Part shown: positions 11,195-22,530 of the stretch, piece after piece
Numbering within the stretch: position 1 is the stretch's first letter
Layout of the letters: each line of letters opens with the position of its first letter
DNA from: Colletotrichum lupini
Taxonomy: Eukaryota > Ascomycota > Sordariomycetes > Glomerellales > Glomerellaceae
Assembly: GCF_023278565.1 (NCBI RefSeq)
Contig: NC_064681.1
Coordinates: 1,240,001-1,304,000, forward strand
Direction of reading: 5' to 3'
Length of the DNA stretch: 64,000 nt
The notes under the pieces: generated by a model
The model's input: the letters and a program-made list of their open reading frames with translations, nothing else
Database searches by the model: none
What the model was told of the DNA's origin: nothing
Translations under genes and position numbers: made by a program

Positions 11195-12577
11195 ATGGCT
11201 TCAACGCTGAGTGATGGGCGATCAGTGGTGTTGCATTCTCGGTCACTACCAGCGCTGCCAACAGATTTTTCGGGCCCCTCGGAGTTGCCAGCAGAGCTTC
11301 CACCATTGCCACTGCCCCCAATGACAGTGAGAGCATCGCCGCCGCCTCCGGCACCGGCGTCGACATCTAGCATGAACGCAGCATCGTCCTCTTTTGTAAC
11401 AGAAAAGGCATTGCTGGCAAATCGTTCTATTGATGATGACCTGACAACCGACAGCGCCAGTACCTCGGAGCCCCCACCATATTCAAGCCCCTCCAATAGC
11501 TCGGAGACGTCTGTTTCACACGATTCCCAAGGGATACACGGAATTCACAATTATACCGGTCTACCCAGGCTGGATTACAAGCTTTACTCACCACCAAATT
11601 TCACTCTATCGCCCGATTGTACCACCCTGTCGTCCAAGGCAGAGTATCTGACAGCGAGCGCTAGCGCGCTGATAGGGCTCGTCAGATCCCAGGCGAGCAT
11701 CCCACCCAAGCCGTTGATACATATCAAAGGCAACCGTGGTCGCACTATTGATTTTGACTTCAAAATGAACCTTATGGGCCTGTTGGTGGCAGACGACATG
11801 GGCAAGCGTCTGGACTACATTCGGTGTGTTGCGCCGGGCGAGGTCGCGTTCCGTGGCGGCGCGAAGCCCGATGTCCTCCCCGAGGTGGGTGATAGGGAGC
11901 TGGATGAGTGGTGTCGCCGATTCATCGAGGATCCGGCGCCCATCAAGAGTTTTGGTGAGTTCGCCTTGCGTTACACGGTATGCGATTGGTTGAACTATGT
12001 CTAACCTGAAGCCCTCGCCTTGAAGCACTCGAACGAGTTGTTGCCAATCTAGACACGCTCTACATTGAGGGCCAGATTCGTAGTTTGATCGCCTCGACTC
12101 AGTACAAGGGGCAGATCAACATCTCGTTTCCCGTGACGCATGCCAAGGTCAAGGTCAAGAGTGCCGAGAAGCCGAGCAAGCTCTACATGGGCATGAAGAA
12201 CCTTTTCACAAGCAAGCACAAGTACGAAGTGGTACAGTCGGTGTGGCCCTTTGCGACGGCCAGGAACGGCGAGGAGGGTCGGAGGTGCATGGTGCAGAGT
12301 GAAGAAGTGTGGTGGCGGGTAAGTGCAGCTTCCCAAATGACATGCAGTGCCCTTGTAGAAGCTGTGGTCGCAACTATTGTCAACCTTGAGTTATTGACGA
12401 TATTTCTCGCAGGAATGGAGAGACTCAATCAAGTATGCCATGGCGCAGAAAAGGCAGAACGGGGCGTACGTGACGAACGAGGACAAGCTGGAGGCACTCA
12501 TGGAGGGCAAGGGCAAGGGCGTGGCGTCCATCGACTGGGGAGGGACAGGACCCGAGCTTGAGGAACACGTCGTGTGA
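11195..12577 (+). CDS. Fungal conserved protein of unknown function (405 aa)
   Basis: Three exons, 11195-11954, 12026-12318 and 12413-12577, joined by a 71-nt and a 94-nt intron with clean GTGAGT/GTAAGT donors. The start is the ATG in GACGATGG. Residues 1-~125 are Pro/Ser/Thr-rich and probably disordered (several PPLP/PPPP runs and a PPPYS motif). From about residue 130 the protein is compact: YKLYSPPNFTLSPDC, IPPKPLIHIKG, EWCRRFIEDPAPIKSFALERV, SLIASTQYKG, WPFATARNGEEGRRC, QSEEVWWREWRDSIKYA, and an end close to the stop. I have an impression of a fungal-restricted protein family with these blocks but know of no assigned function. There is no signal peptide or membrane segment. The PPPY-type motif could bind a WW domain (inference). 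Confidence 0.8.
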
Positions 12578-13985
12578 GACTCTCGCAGGAGTCGTGACGC
12601 ATGATATCTCGCTTGGCCGGGGAATTGAGTGCGATTTTGTATGAATGATGATACCCAAATTTGGCGTTTGAGCCATATGGAGATTGTGTACTGCATTGCC
12701 TAAGAATGGCTGATCTGTGATTAGTTCTCGCGGTCTAACTTGATGCTGTACAAAGTCGAATGCAGTAAGTCAAAATTAGAACTGAATAACAGGCTCCGGC
12801 ATCGATTTTGTTTGGCACTTTCAGGATACTTCTATTTGGGAAATTTTCAAGATAGCTATATGAATGTTCATTAGGCAGAAGGCAGAAAGTGAGAAAAAGA
12901 AAGAGAAGGTTAACGAGTGCAAGAAAGACACGCGCGCAGTGACATGAGATTGGTTTTGATCAAGTTTTTTTTTTTTTACCAGTGAGTATCCTCGCAGTAG
13001 ATGCATAACTTGGCAAGTCTTGCCATGGTATTTAGCTGATATGAGCCTCATTCTACGCCAAGTACGAGGTTAACGATAAAGCGTTACTATGTACATACGG
13101 GGCAGGTGTGGTAAGGCAGAGAGGGCTTGCAAGGAAGCAGCAATTGGCAAATTGGCAGGGTCTCATGCAGCTTGCCTCTTTCGGATGGAACAACCGACGA
13201 CAGTGAGTCACCGCCCCGCATCGCCCCAGACCTGCCGCCTGCGCCTCTTAGGCCCTTCCGAACAGGTACCTACAGTAGTCTTGACGCTCCGGGACATGGG
13301 CAAATTTGCGATCCCAGTTTTTCGATCCATTGACTTGGGATCAACCCATATGCTTACCTCCTAGTCAGCGCATCGAGACCAAAAGTCTCGGCAAACGGAT
13401 GCATGGTAGAGGTGAGTGGAAAGCGGGACGAGACTGCCCGACGCAGTGACACACTCGGCCAGTGACTCCCACTCCCCGCAATTACCTTAGCCTTAGCCCC
13501 GGTTACTCAATGAAGACATTCCCACAGTAATGCGTGCTCCGTAAATGGGAAAGCTATCGTATAATTGCAGGGGTAGCCAGTCTCGTTCCATACTGAATAC
13601 ACCAATGGGATGCGGCCAAGAATCGGTTTGATTCAATTGCCATGTTGGACTCAGCCTGCACATCTACGCAGTAAGCATACACACCTACACTTACACGGAC
13701 CTTGCCTCTGGCTGGAAGAGTCGAGTTTCTCACTTGGGCCGCTCAATACAAAAGCCATCGCAAGTCTTGTTCCTTTTTATTACATGTAGGCAATCTCGAT
13801 CGTCGAGTACACATAGCATCCTCGTATAATCCCGCTGGGCCCATTACCAATCGACACAAGAATTCTACTCCTTTCCTATCAGATTGGGCTCGCGGCATTT
13901 CAAACCATTCACTATCTACACATCTATCCTTTTACGAAAACTACTGGCAATCAAAGCCATTACGGAAACCAAGAGACCAACGCCC
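12578..13985. other. Intergenic, no gene seen
   Basis: Holds the 3' region of the upstream gene, a poly-T run near 12,966 and the promoter of the four-domain RNA-processing gene. Short frames here have no supporting features. Confidence 0.5.
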
Positions 13986-16900
13986 ATGGAGTTCAGCGTC
14001 TCATCCACACACGACACGGCTCTTTGCCTCATTCCACCAAGGGAACAGTGGCCATCAATTGACCGTCTTCGTTTCCAAAATGACAAGGCCTACGCAAAAT
14101 GGCCACCTCACGTCAACCTCGTTTACCCATTCACGAGGTCTGCAGATTCGGAGTCTCTGCATCAAGCATCCGATGCCATTGTCAATTCCCTCAAGGCTCT
14201 TCAGGAGACTGGTGATCTTGCTAGCATACCCCTTTCCCTCGACTCACCAGACTATTTTGAGAATAAGCACGGCAGCACTCTGTTTCTGTGTGACAAGGAC
14301 GAAAAGAGGACTCGTCGCCTTGCTTCTTTACGCACCACGGTTCTCACGGCTATCGGCCAGACGCGCCTTGCTCCATACCACATGCACATGACGATTGCTC
14401 AGTGCGAGGATACGGCAGGACCATCTAAACTCAGTTTCCTCCTTGGGAAGCTACGACGCCTACAACCGGTCAGTTGGGAGGTAACCCAACTGGCCGTTCT
14501 AGTTCGTCTTTCTTCCGGTCAAATGAGCCTCTGGGGTCTCATTGACCTTGTTTCGCCTTCGCTTAGTCAATGCGATGATTCGTTTGGATTATCTCCTAAG
14601 TTGGCCTCTGCCGTTATCCCTCAGCAATCATGGAGATTCTCCAGCCAGGAGTTGGGGTGGCGGCCGGCCTCTTCAAACACATATTCACATCACCCAGAGA
14701 TCAAGGCAGTGGAGAACCTCATCGTCGCCAGCTGGAACGTTTTGGCAGAGTTCGAATGGCCCCCATCTCGTAGCAGATACCCCGTCATCATTGACAACCT
14801 ACTCGCACGAAATGCCGTTGCAGACATCTTGGTACTCCAAGAAGTGACGGACGACTTCTTACCATTCTTACTCAATGACGACAGAATTCGCAAATTGTAC
14901 CCCAATGCCTCCCACGGGTCTCCTGACGACCCCAATGCAGGTCCATTACCCAGCATACTCAATCATGTGGTCCTCAGCAAGCACCCATTTTCATGGGAGT
15001 ATCTTCCCTTCCTACGCCCGCACAAGGGATCATGCGTAATCAGCTTCGGTGATCTGGCACACAGCGAAGGAGAGGAACCTACTTCTCCTTTAGTACTGGC
15101 AACTTGTCACCTGAGCCATGGTCTGACAGACGGCGCTGTGGTTACAAAGGAAAGGTTAGCTATAGAATACCGCCTGACCTGATCTTCTACCTGTACTAAA
15201 ATGTCCTCTTTAGAGAACTCCAGGTATTACTAAGTCACCTCAAGTCCAAATACGCTTCGCATCAATGGATCATCGCGGGTGATTTCAATATCACAACATC
15301 TTCCTACACTATCGACGCCGCCGTCAGAAAGGGGGCCATCACGGTCCAGACAGAGAATGTCCTCCGAAGCATCGAAACAACTTTGGCAAAGGCCGAACTC
15401 CTCGACGTATGGATGGTCTCGCGCATCGAAGCCGGCGTGAGTGATAACTTCAAAGGGGACCTCAACCAGATGTTCGAGGGCGAGCAAGGAGCAACTTTTG
15501 ACCCTACTGCAAACCCCCACGCCAGCAAGATGGTTGGTACCGGATTGGGTAACCGACCCCAACGGTACGACCGCATCTTGGTCAAGGGCACCTGCTCTTT
15601 CCAGATATCTCGCTTCAACATGTTCGGCTTCGTCACTGGCGACAGCGAGACCGGACAAGAGCCCCTGTACCCGAGTGATCACTGGGGTGTTCGATGTCTA
15701 TTGCAGCGCTCTCACGCAAAAGATGCCGCCAGCGATGCGCGGGCGATTCCTATCAATATTAAGAGAGCGCCAGACGGTTTGTCAGATACCACAGAACTTA
15801 CTAAGTGCCTGGAGAATCATGAGGTGTTTCCCTCGGCGGAGGATGAGACAGCTCGGAATGAGGCTGTTCAATTGCTTCGTCAAATTTTAATCGAGTCCGA
15901 CCAGCCACTCGTGGACAACAAACGAGGCCGTCCGACAATTGTGCTCGTCCCCGTAGGATCCTATGGTTTAGGCACGTGGTCCAGGAACTCCGATATCGAC
16001 TGCTTCTTCATCGGATCCATCAGTCCCCGTGTCTTCTTCACTCTGACCAGGCAAAGACTGAAAAAAGCAGGTATCCCTGGTATTCGGCTTCTAAGGAAAG
16101 TCAAAGCCAAGACCGGCACAATGCTCGAGGTGGAGGTTCTCGGCGTGAGATGCGATCTCCAGTATTGCCAGGCACCCAACATCGCGGACGAGTGGCCTGA
16201 CGTTCTGAAGCGTCCCGCGTCAGATCCAGCCTTCAGCTTGTCTGCCCAGACACTGCTGAAGCTGAAGCCCGCGAGAGATCTATTCTATCTCCAGCGATCC
16301 GTTCCAGACTTGGCCCAGTTCCGGTTGAGCTACCAAGCTATCAAGACTTGGGCCAAGGCGCGCGGAATCTACGCTGCCAAGTTTGGGTATCTTGGGGGCA
16401 TCCACTTGACCGTCATGTTGGTTAATGTCTGCAAGGTGCTTGTACACAATGGCGGCACCGTTTCTGCTGCTGATATCATTACGACCTTCTTCGAGCATTA
16501 TGCGCGGTTTGACTGGCTAAAGGACATGGTATTCGATCCATTCTTCCACAAGAACCTTAGATATCATCGAACAAGCAGAGAAGCCCTGGTCTTGCTCGGG
16601 TGGCACTCGCCAACGCTTAATACGGCACTCAACGCCTCCGTCCCGACCGTCAAGATTATCTCAACAGAACTCCGCCAAGCTAACAAGTTGCTATCTGCTG
16701 ACGGAGCAACCTGGGAATCGTTGCTACCGGTGCTAGAGCCCGGCCGAGATAACGTCATGACGCCTAGCGCCGCGAACTTTCTCACGTCGTTCCGGTCCTT
16801 TGTGGACTTGCGTGTACATTACTGGGGGGCATCTCTAGAGCGTGGAAGTAGGCTCATTGGCTGGCTGGAGTCTCGATGTGCCTCTCTCCTTGTCGGTAAG

Positions 16901-17708
16901 TAGCCTGCGAACCCTGTCCCCATTTCTACGTGCTGCTTGTTTGCTGACAACACCCATAGATATCAACAGAAGAGTCCCGCAGCTTTCGGCGAGAATTTGG
17001 CCCGCGAGATTTGTCGACGCATCTACGTGCGATCCCCAAAACACCCAAGGCGATTATCAAGGCTCTTACCTCGTCGGTCTGGAATGGATGGAACCGGACG
17101 AGAAGCCAGGACGGGGCGACCTGGAAGTTGCACAAAGCAATCTCAGGGCTGTTTTGCAGCAGTTTGAGAAGATGATTCTGAGTGACGAGAAGTACTTCGA
17201 TTCCACTACATCATGGTTCTGCGCGAGCATTGTAAAGACGAATGAGCTAGGAAATTTGCGATTGGATGATCGCGAATGGGGTGTGTACATCGACGGCGAT
17301 GACGATTCGGATACAGAAGACGAGGATGACACCGAGGACGAGAATGAGGAAGAATTGGCCGCGCAAGAGAGGCTCGCCGCCGGAAAGCTGAGCAAGAAGG
17401 CAAAAGCAGCGAAACAGCGCTCAGGAACAGCCAATCCGAAGCCCGAGGGGATAGGCAAGTTTCGCACGGCGCTTGATGTGCTGAACCGACTGCGATGGGA
17501 TCCCGATATTGACAGCAATGACTACGTCATCGGGTACGAGGACAGATTCCTGGGACCACAGGAGAAGGCACTGTCGGCCTGGAAGAGCGAACAGACGCAC
17601 GAGGAGTTCATCCCTCAGCATCGAATCTTGTGGTTCAAGCGCGGCAGCGACGGGGTGATTGTGTGGCACAGGTCAGAGCGCATCGATTTGCTCTTCAAAA
17701 AGACTTGA
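13986..17708 (+). CDS. Four-domain RNA end-processing protein: 2H, EEP, PAP-like NTase, MJ1316
   Basis: Three exons (13986-15154, 15214-16895, 16960-17708) encode 1199 aa. Domains in order. (1) 2H phosphoesterase, ~1-195, with H42-V-N44 in PHVNLVYPF and H134-M-T136. (2) Endonuclease/exonuclease/phosphatase fold, ~243-555: SWN (N251), LQE (E286), GDFN (D413, N415) and SDH (D545, H546) all intact. (3) Poly(A)-polymerase-type nucleotidyltransferase, ~590-950: GS (638-639) with D650-I-D652 and a third Asp at 704 (VRCDLQY), then the helical region with KTWAKARGIY and GYLGGIHL. (4) A highly acidic then Lys/Ala-rich linker, ~1040-1110. (5) MJ1316 (RNA cyclic-group end recognition, PF04457) domain, ~1118-1199. 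2H enzymes act on 2',3'-cyclic or 2'-5' bonds and MJ1316 is predicted to recognise cyclic RNA ends, so I infer one polypeptide that senses, heals and re-tails RNA 3' ends. No targeting signal is seen. Both splice junctions fall inside conserved sequence and keep frame. Confidence 0.9.
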
Positions 17709-18142
17709 TTTTGGCGCCTGAGCTTGTGCTGAAGCCGGTAGCCAGATTCGGGGACATATGGATATGGTGCTTCCTACACAATGTAAACCCTTCGTGTGAA
17801 TAGTGGCATCGTTAGTCAAAGCTGCCTTCGGCAGAAAATAACCATACTTGTCAAGGCCTTTCGTGTTCCTCATAAAGCTCTGTGCCTTCTCATTGTACGC
17901 TGATATAGTTGAAAATGCTAACACCAAGGCCGCTCCGATTCATCTTCGGAACGAGAGGTGAGATGCAGTATAATGTTTTGAATGTACGAGAAGCATTGCC
18001 AATCCATGACTTGGTATCCGCCACCGAAACGCCCTGCCAAACTTCCAGAACAATGCTAAATAAATGAATGGCCGATAAACCAGCCAGAAACCGCAACCGT
18101 GAATAACTCAGCGGGTGACATGTAAGGATACACAAGGTCCTT
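17709..18142. other. Convergent intergenic spacer
   Basis: 434 bp between two tail-to-tail genes. It should hold both 3' UTRs and poly(A) sites. Nothing else is seen. Confidence 0.6.
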
Positions 18143-20118
18143 TCAATAGAGCGTCATGAAGACAGCGGCAATAGCAGACTTGTCGTATTTGACATATTTG
18201 CCCTTGCCCTTGTCAACCTCGTGGTAACGGTCCCAGAACCGGTTGTAAAGGGGTTCGAGCATCTGCTGAATATCTCTTGCAAGCATCTGGCGCACCTCCC
18301 TTTCCATGTTGTACGTCTTGTGCCGGCTCACCATCTCATCAAAGGAGGCGTTGAATGCCTGGAACTTGCTCTTGATGTTATCCTTGTCCTTGCTGCTAAG
18401 GCCCTTGAGAATTGAGGCAGAATCAGCCTGTCCGGACTGAGGTCTTGCTTTGCTCGTGTGGATGACATCGAACAAGTGTGTTGAGACCTCTTTGCAATCC
18501 ATCGTGTACATGCCTGTTGCTTTCTTGCGCCATTGGTCTAGCATGCTCATCCGACCCTCAAGGAGTGGCGCAAGGTCAGAATCGCGAATCATTCGTTCAA
18601 TGATGACAACGCTGTTAGCTAGGAAGACGCCGATGACAGCTCGGCCACCCTTGAGGACCATCTTGGCCTTCGAGTCCAGTCCTGCCATGAGCATCTCGAC
18701 TGTGTCTGAGCAGTAGTGTGAGAAGATTTCTTTTCCGTCTGCGCCAATATCAAAGGAAGCAAGACTGGGGATTGCGTCGGTCGATCGTCCATCGGCTGCA
18801 GCATTCGACCTCCATCCTCCGTCGCCTAGAGAGAACATGATACTGGAGACAGGCCGCAGGAATTCGACCATGGTCTGCAATCGCTGCATTGTGGCCGATA
18901 CAACGGGTATCGGTGCACCGTCTTGTGGAAGTGTCTGCATGCCAGCAATCTTTCGTTTCGTGTCATCCAACAGCTCTCCCAATGAAAGCTTCGCAGTCTC
19001 TCGCACAGGCCTAAGGGCTGAGGCAAGTGAAGACTTTAGCTCGCCTGTACGCGTCTCCAGGTTGCTCGAGAGACCAGACATGATCTCGGTGATCTCGTAG
19101 GCGAGGTAGCAGTCTGTGTCCAAATGCCCCTTGATGTGGTTGTTCAGTTCGCGAAGAGTACGTGCAAGTTCGGCCATAGCGCTCTGGCACGTGGCTTGGA
19201 AAAGGGGGCCCCAATCTTCACGGGTGAAGATGCTGCAGATGTTGTCGTACTCGGCCAAAAACGCGCCTTCCATGGCCTGCGCGTATGTACCGATGCCATT
19301 GGTGCCTGCGCGGTAGATGGCGTCGGGGTTTTTCTTCTTCGTCGTGTTGACGCTGGCAGCAGCCAGGTTGGCCAAGGTAGAAGAAAGATAGGGCCCTCGT
19401 ACTTCAGCATAAATCTTGGCAATGGCCGAATCTTGTGGGGCAGCACCAGCACCAGCATTCTGGCGATGGGTGCTTGAGATGTACGAGTTGACTAGGCCGA
19501 GGCGTGTCACCTTGTCTTGTGACAGTACAGGGAATGGCATGTCTTTGGTGATGTAATGTAGCGGTTCAATCGATCGTGGGGTTTCTCCTCGCAACAGTCT
19601 GTCGAAATGGCCCTCGAGTTGAGAGTTGCCTGACTTGATTAAGCGGACAAGCTCAGCCATTGTCTGTTGGTTTGCCCGGAGGTTGGAGGCCTGCATGTTT
19701 TCAAGTGACTTGGAGAGGCGCTTGATTGAGGCGAGGTAGTTGGAAAGACCAGCCTTGTCCGGGCCGGCACGTATGATCTGTTCTTCGTCATTCTTACTAT
19801 CGGCGGGCTGACGGAGGCGTTCGATGGCTGCGAGGACAGAATCGATGTCTGCGAGTGAGGGAGCTAATGTCAGCTGAAGCCCTGCTAGGCATGAGCGAGA
19901 ATAGACTTACTGTTGCTCAAGACCTGGAGCTTCTTCGTTTCTCCACTGAGAGGACCTGCTACTTCTTTGACGCTCTTGCCGGTGGACTCCAACCTTCCCA
20001 TGCATGCTTGGATCTTCTTGGTCAATTGAGCCGTCTTCTCGAGTCGCGAGTTGAGCACATCAACCTCTGCACGAGCTTCTTCGTCGGCATGGCGACTGGT
20101 CGCCGGCCCGACAGACAT
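18143..20118 (-). CDS. EXO70: Exocyst subunit Exo70
   Basis: Tethers secretory vesicles to the plasma membrane, with PI(4,5)P2 and Rho GTPases as usual partners, at hyphal tips and septa. Two exons on the minus strand (20118-19911, 19863-18143) give 642 aa, normal for a fungal Exo70. The 47-nt intron has GTAAGT and a CTGAC branch site just before ATTAG. The N-terminus is a coiled coil (DEEARAEVDVLNSRLEKTAQL). The C-terminal alpha-helical rods end with the family signature: QMLEPLYNRFWDRYHE, basic KGKGKYVKYDK and a last FMTLY. The basic C-terminus is the lipid-binding surface in the yeast protein. It converges with the RNA-repair candidate and lies downstream of a co-oriented aminotransferase. 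Confidence 0.95.
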
Positions 20119-20931
20119 GGTGTGCGTCCTATCAGCTGATACTGCTATAGCACTTGCAAGTTGCGGCCAAGCGTGGTGAAGCAAGGAGTGTCGGAATTGG
20201 AGACCGCAGGGAATTGAAGTGTAGGACCGGACCGTCGTCAAGCGCTGTGGGAGTCGTGGGAGGTCGAGAACCGGACGAAGTAACGACTGCCGAAATTGTA
20301 ATATCGCGTCACCGGTGTTCAATTCCGCGTGCCTTAGGAAGGATTACCCACGAGATCGTGAGATGGCTGGCTCAAAGAAGGTCGAGTGGTCTTCGAGGAT
20401 ACATTGGCAGGCGGCTGGACGGGCGGGGCGAGAGCTTGGTGCGGGAGTGGGACGGTAAAGGGAAGGCGCGTTGTACTCTTGCAGGCACTGGCTGTGTCAG
20501 ACGCACCCGAATGCGCGCAAGCTGATCAGATGAGGTACGTGTGGTTCTGATATGCTGTCGCCTGTGTGTTGAGAGCAAGTAAGTTCAGGAACCTGGGGGT
20601 TGGATGAACAGTTGGGATGGATTATGTCATCCCATGTTTGGAGTGCCGCCCTTTCATGCCTCCGAGGCCCCGATACCTTATCGAGTTTCCGTACTTGACT
20701 TCACCTCTGCAACTCCAAAGAAGGTCCACGAGATCACCATGCGTCGCGACTTGTTTCACATCGACTTCTCTCATGACCGGCGTTGAATTTCAATACCTTC
20801 ATCCAGTTCCTCTGTATTATCATTCAGTACCCATGTGGGGTATCGTACGTTGCCATAGAAGTCTTTCCTTTCTGCTCTCGCAGAGTGCACATGATTCGCA
20901 GAATCCGTAGCAGCAACAACGACCAAGTCAA
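20119..20931. other. Intergenic, Exo70 promoter
   Basis: 813 bp between the Exo70 start and the end of the co-oriented aminotransferase. No gene is supported. Confidence 0.5.
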
Positions 20932-22530
20932 TCAGACTGCTGACTCAGACTGCTTCAGTCTTGCGAAGTATCCCTTGATCAGCTTCACCACCGTGTCGGC
21001 AATGAACTCAACGTCGCTCCGTGTCACAGTATACGGTGGCGCCACAATGATGTGATCGCCTAGAACGCCGTCCATAGTTCCCGCACCAGGGTAAACCACA
21101 ATGCCGTATTCCTCGGTGCGCCCAAGATCGCTCATCTCCGTTGCCACCTGTGCTTCTCTGGGCCAAGGTTCCTTGCTCACCTTATCCCGCACAAACTCGA
21201 TGCCCCAAAAGAGTCCCTTGCCGCGGACATCTCCCACGCAAGGCTCGTCCTTGAGGCCCCCTCTCAAGAGTTCTGAAAGCAATTGGCCCATGGCTCGTAC
21301 GTTGACTAGGAGACCATCCGACTCAATGATATGCTGTACTTCGAGTGCTGCTGCGCATGCAATAGGGTGACCTTGATATGTGTGTCCATGAACGAAGCAA
21401 CTGTACTGCGTCAGTGTGGCCCCTTTCACCATCGGGACACTCCCAGACACCACCTCATGGACCTCACCTGGAACCCCTCTCCAACACATCAGCTACTCCC
21501 TTGTTGACTAGGACGCCGGCAATCGGCTGGTAACCCCCGGCTAGGCCCTTGCCAATAGTCTGGATATCGGGTACTACCCCTTCACCCTCCCAAGCATGAA
21601 GAGTCCCAGAGCGGCCCATGCCGCTCATGACCTCATCCATAATAAGTAGAGCACCATGTCGATCGCAAACTGCCTTAACAGCCTTAAAATATCCGCTCAC
21701 TGATGGGACACAACCCAGAGCCTATGCAGAAATGTCAGTCGACCTCATCATGACTGACGCTACTTTGCGCTTCTTTGGCAGATCGTCTTACGGCCCCAAC
21801 AACTGGTTCTGCTACAAAAGCGCACACGTTCCCGGGTCCTACCCGGGTAAACTCATCGTCAAGCTCCTGGGCAAGACGGGCCACATATGAGTCATCTGAT
21901 TCCCCAGGCGCTTTGCCTCTGTACTCGTAACATGGAGACACATGAGAAACGATATTGTCGAGGAGCATCGGCGTAAAGTTGGCTCGACGAGAAACGTGAC
22001 CACCCATAGAGAGTGCGCCGAGAGTTGTTCCATGGTAAGACCTTTCTCGAGCAATGAACAGATGCCTCTGCGGTTCTGGCGTATCCTTCTCTAGGAAGAA
22101 TTGCCTTGCAAGCTTCATCGCTGCCTCCATAGCCTCGGACCCTGACATGGTTAGCAATCAATCGGTACTGACGGAGTTGATCCAACATACCACTGCTGAC
22201 TAGATAGGCTCGTGACATCCGACCGCCGGTCGAATCGACGAGGAATTGGCAAAGTTTCTCGCAGGTGGGGGTTGTGAAGAATGTCGAAGGACTATATGCG
22301 ATGCTATTGATCTGCCTCACCATAGCGTCTGCCACTCTCTTGTCACCATGACCGATACAAGCGACGGCAGCGCCTCCAGAAGCGTCAAAGAGTTTCCTGC
22401 CGCCTTCTACAACATAGTGGTGACCTTCACCGCCAACGATGCGTGCGAACTGACCCCGTAGATCTCGATGGAGCACTGGTGAGTGGCTCGCATCAGTGAA
22501 CTCTATGGTATCCAGGGGTTTGAGAACCAT
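20932..22530 (-). CDS. Class III (omega) aminotransferase, PLP-dependent
   Basis: Four exons on the minus strand, 22530-22191, 22141-21792, 21721-21468 and 21400-20932, give 470 aa. Introns are 49, 70 and 67 nt, each with a CTAAC or CTGAC branch site. Class III hallmarks are SSGSEAMEAAMKLAR (substrate/phosphate loop), ARERSYHGTT, LLIMDEVMSGMGR (Asp contacts the pyridine N) and the Schiff-base lysine K288 in DIQTIGKGLAGGYQP, then SCFVHGHTYQGHPIACAAAL. The family moves amino groups from omega-amino acids, GABA, ornithine or diamines to a keto acid. The sequence alone does not say which, so I give no gene name. There is no clear mitochondrial leader from the first ATG and no PTS1 (ends ESAV). 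A DAPA-, GABA- or beta-alanine-type substrate is possible. Confidence 0.9.
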
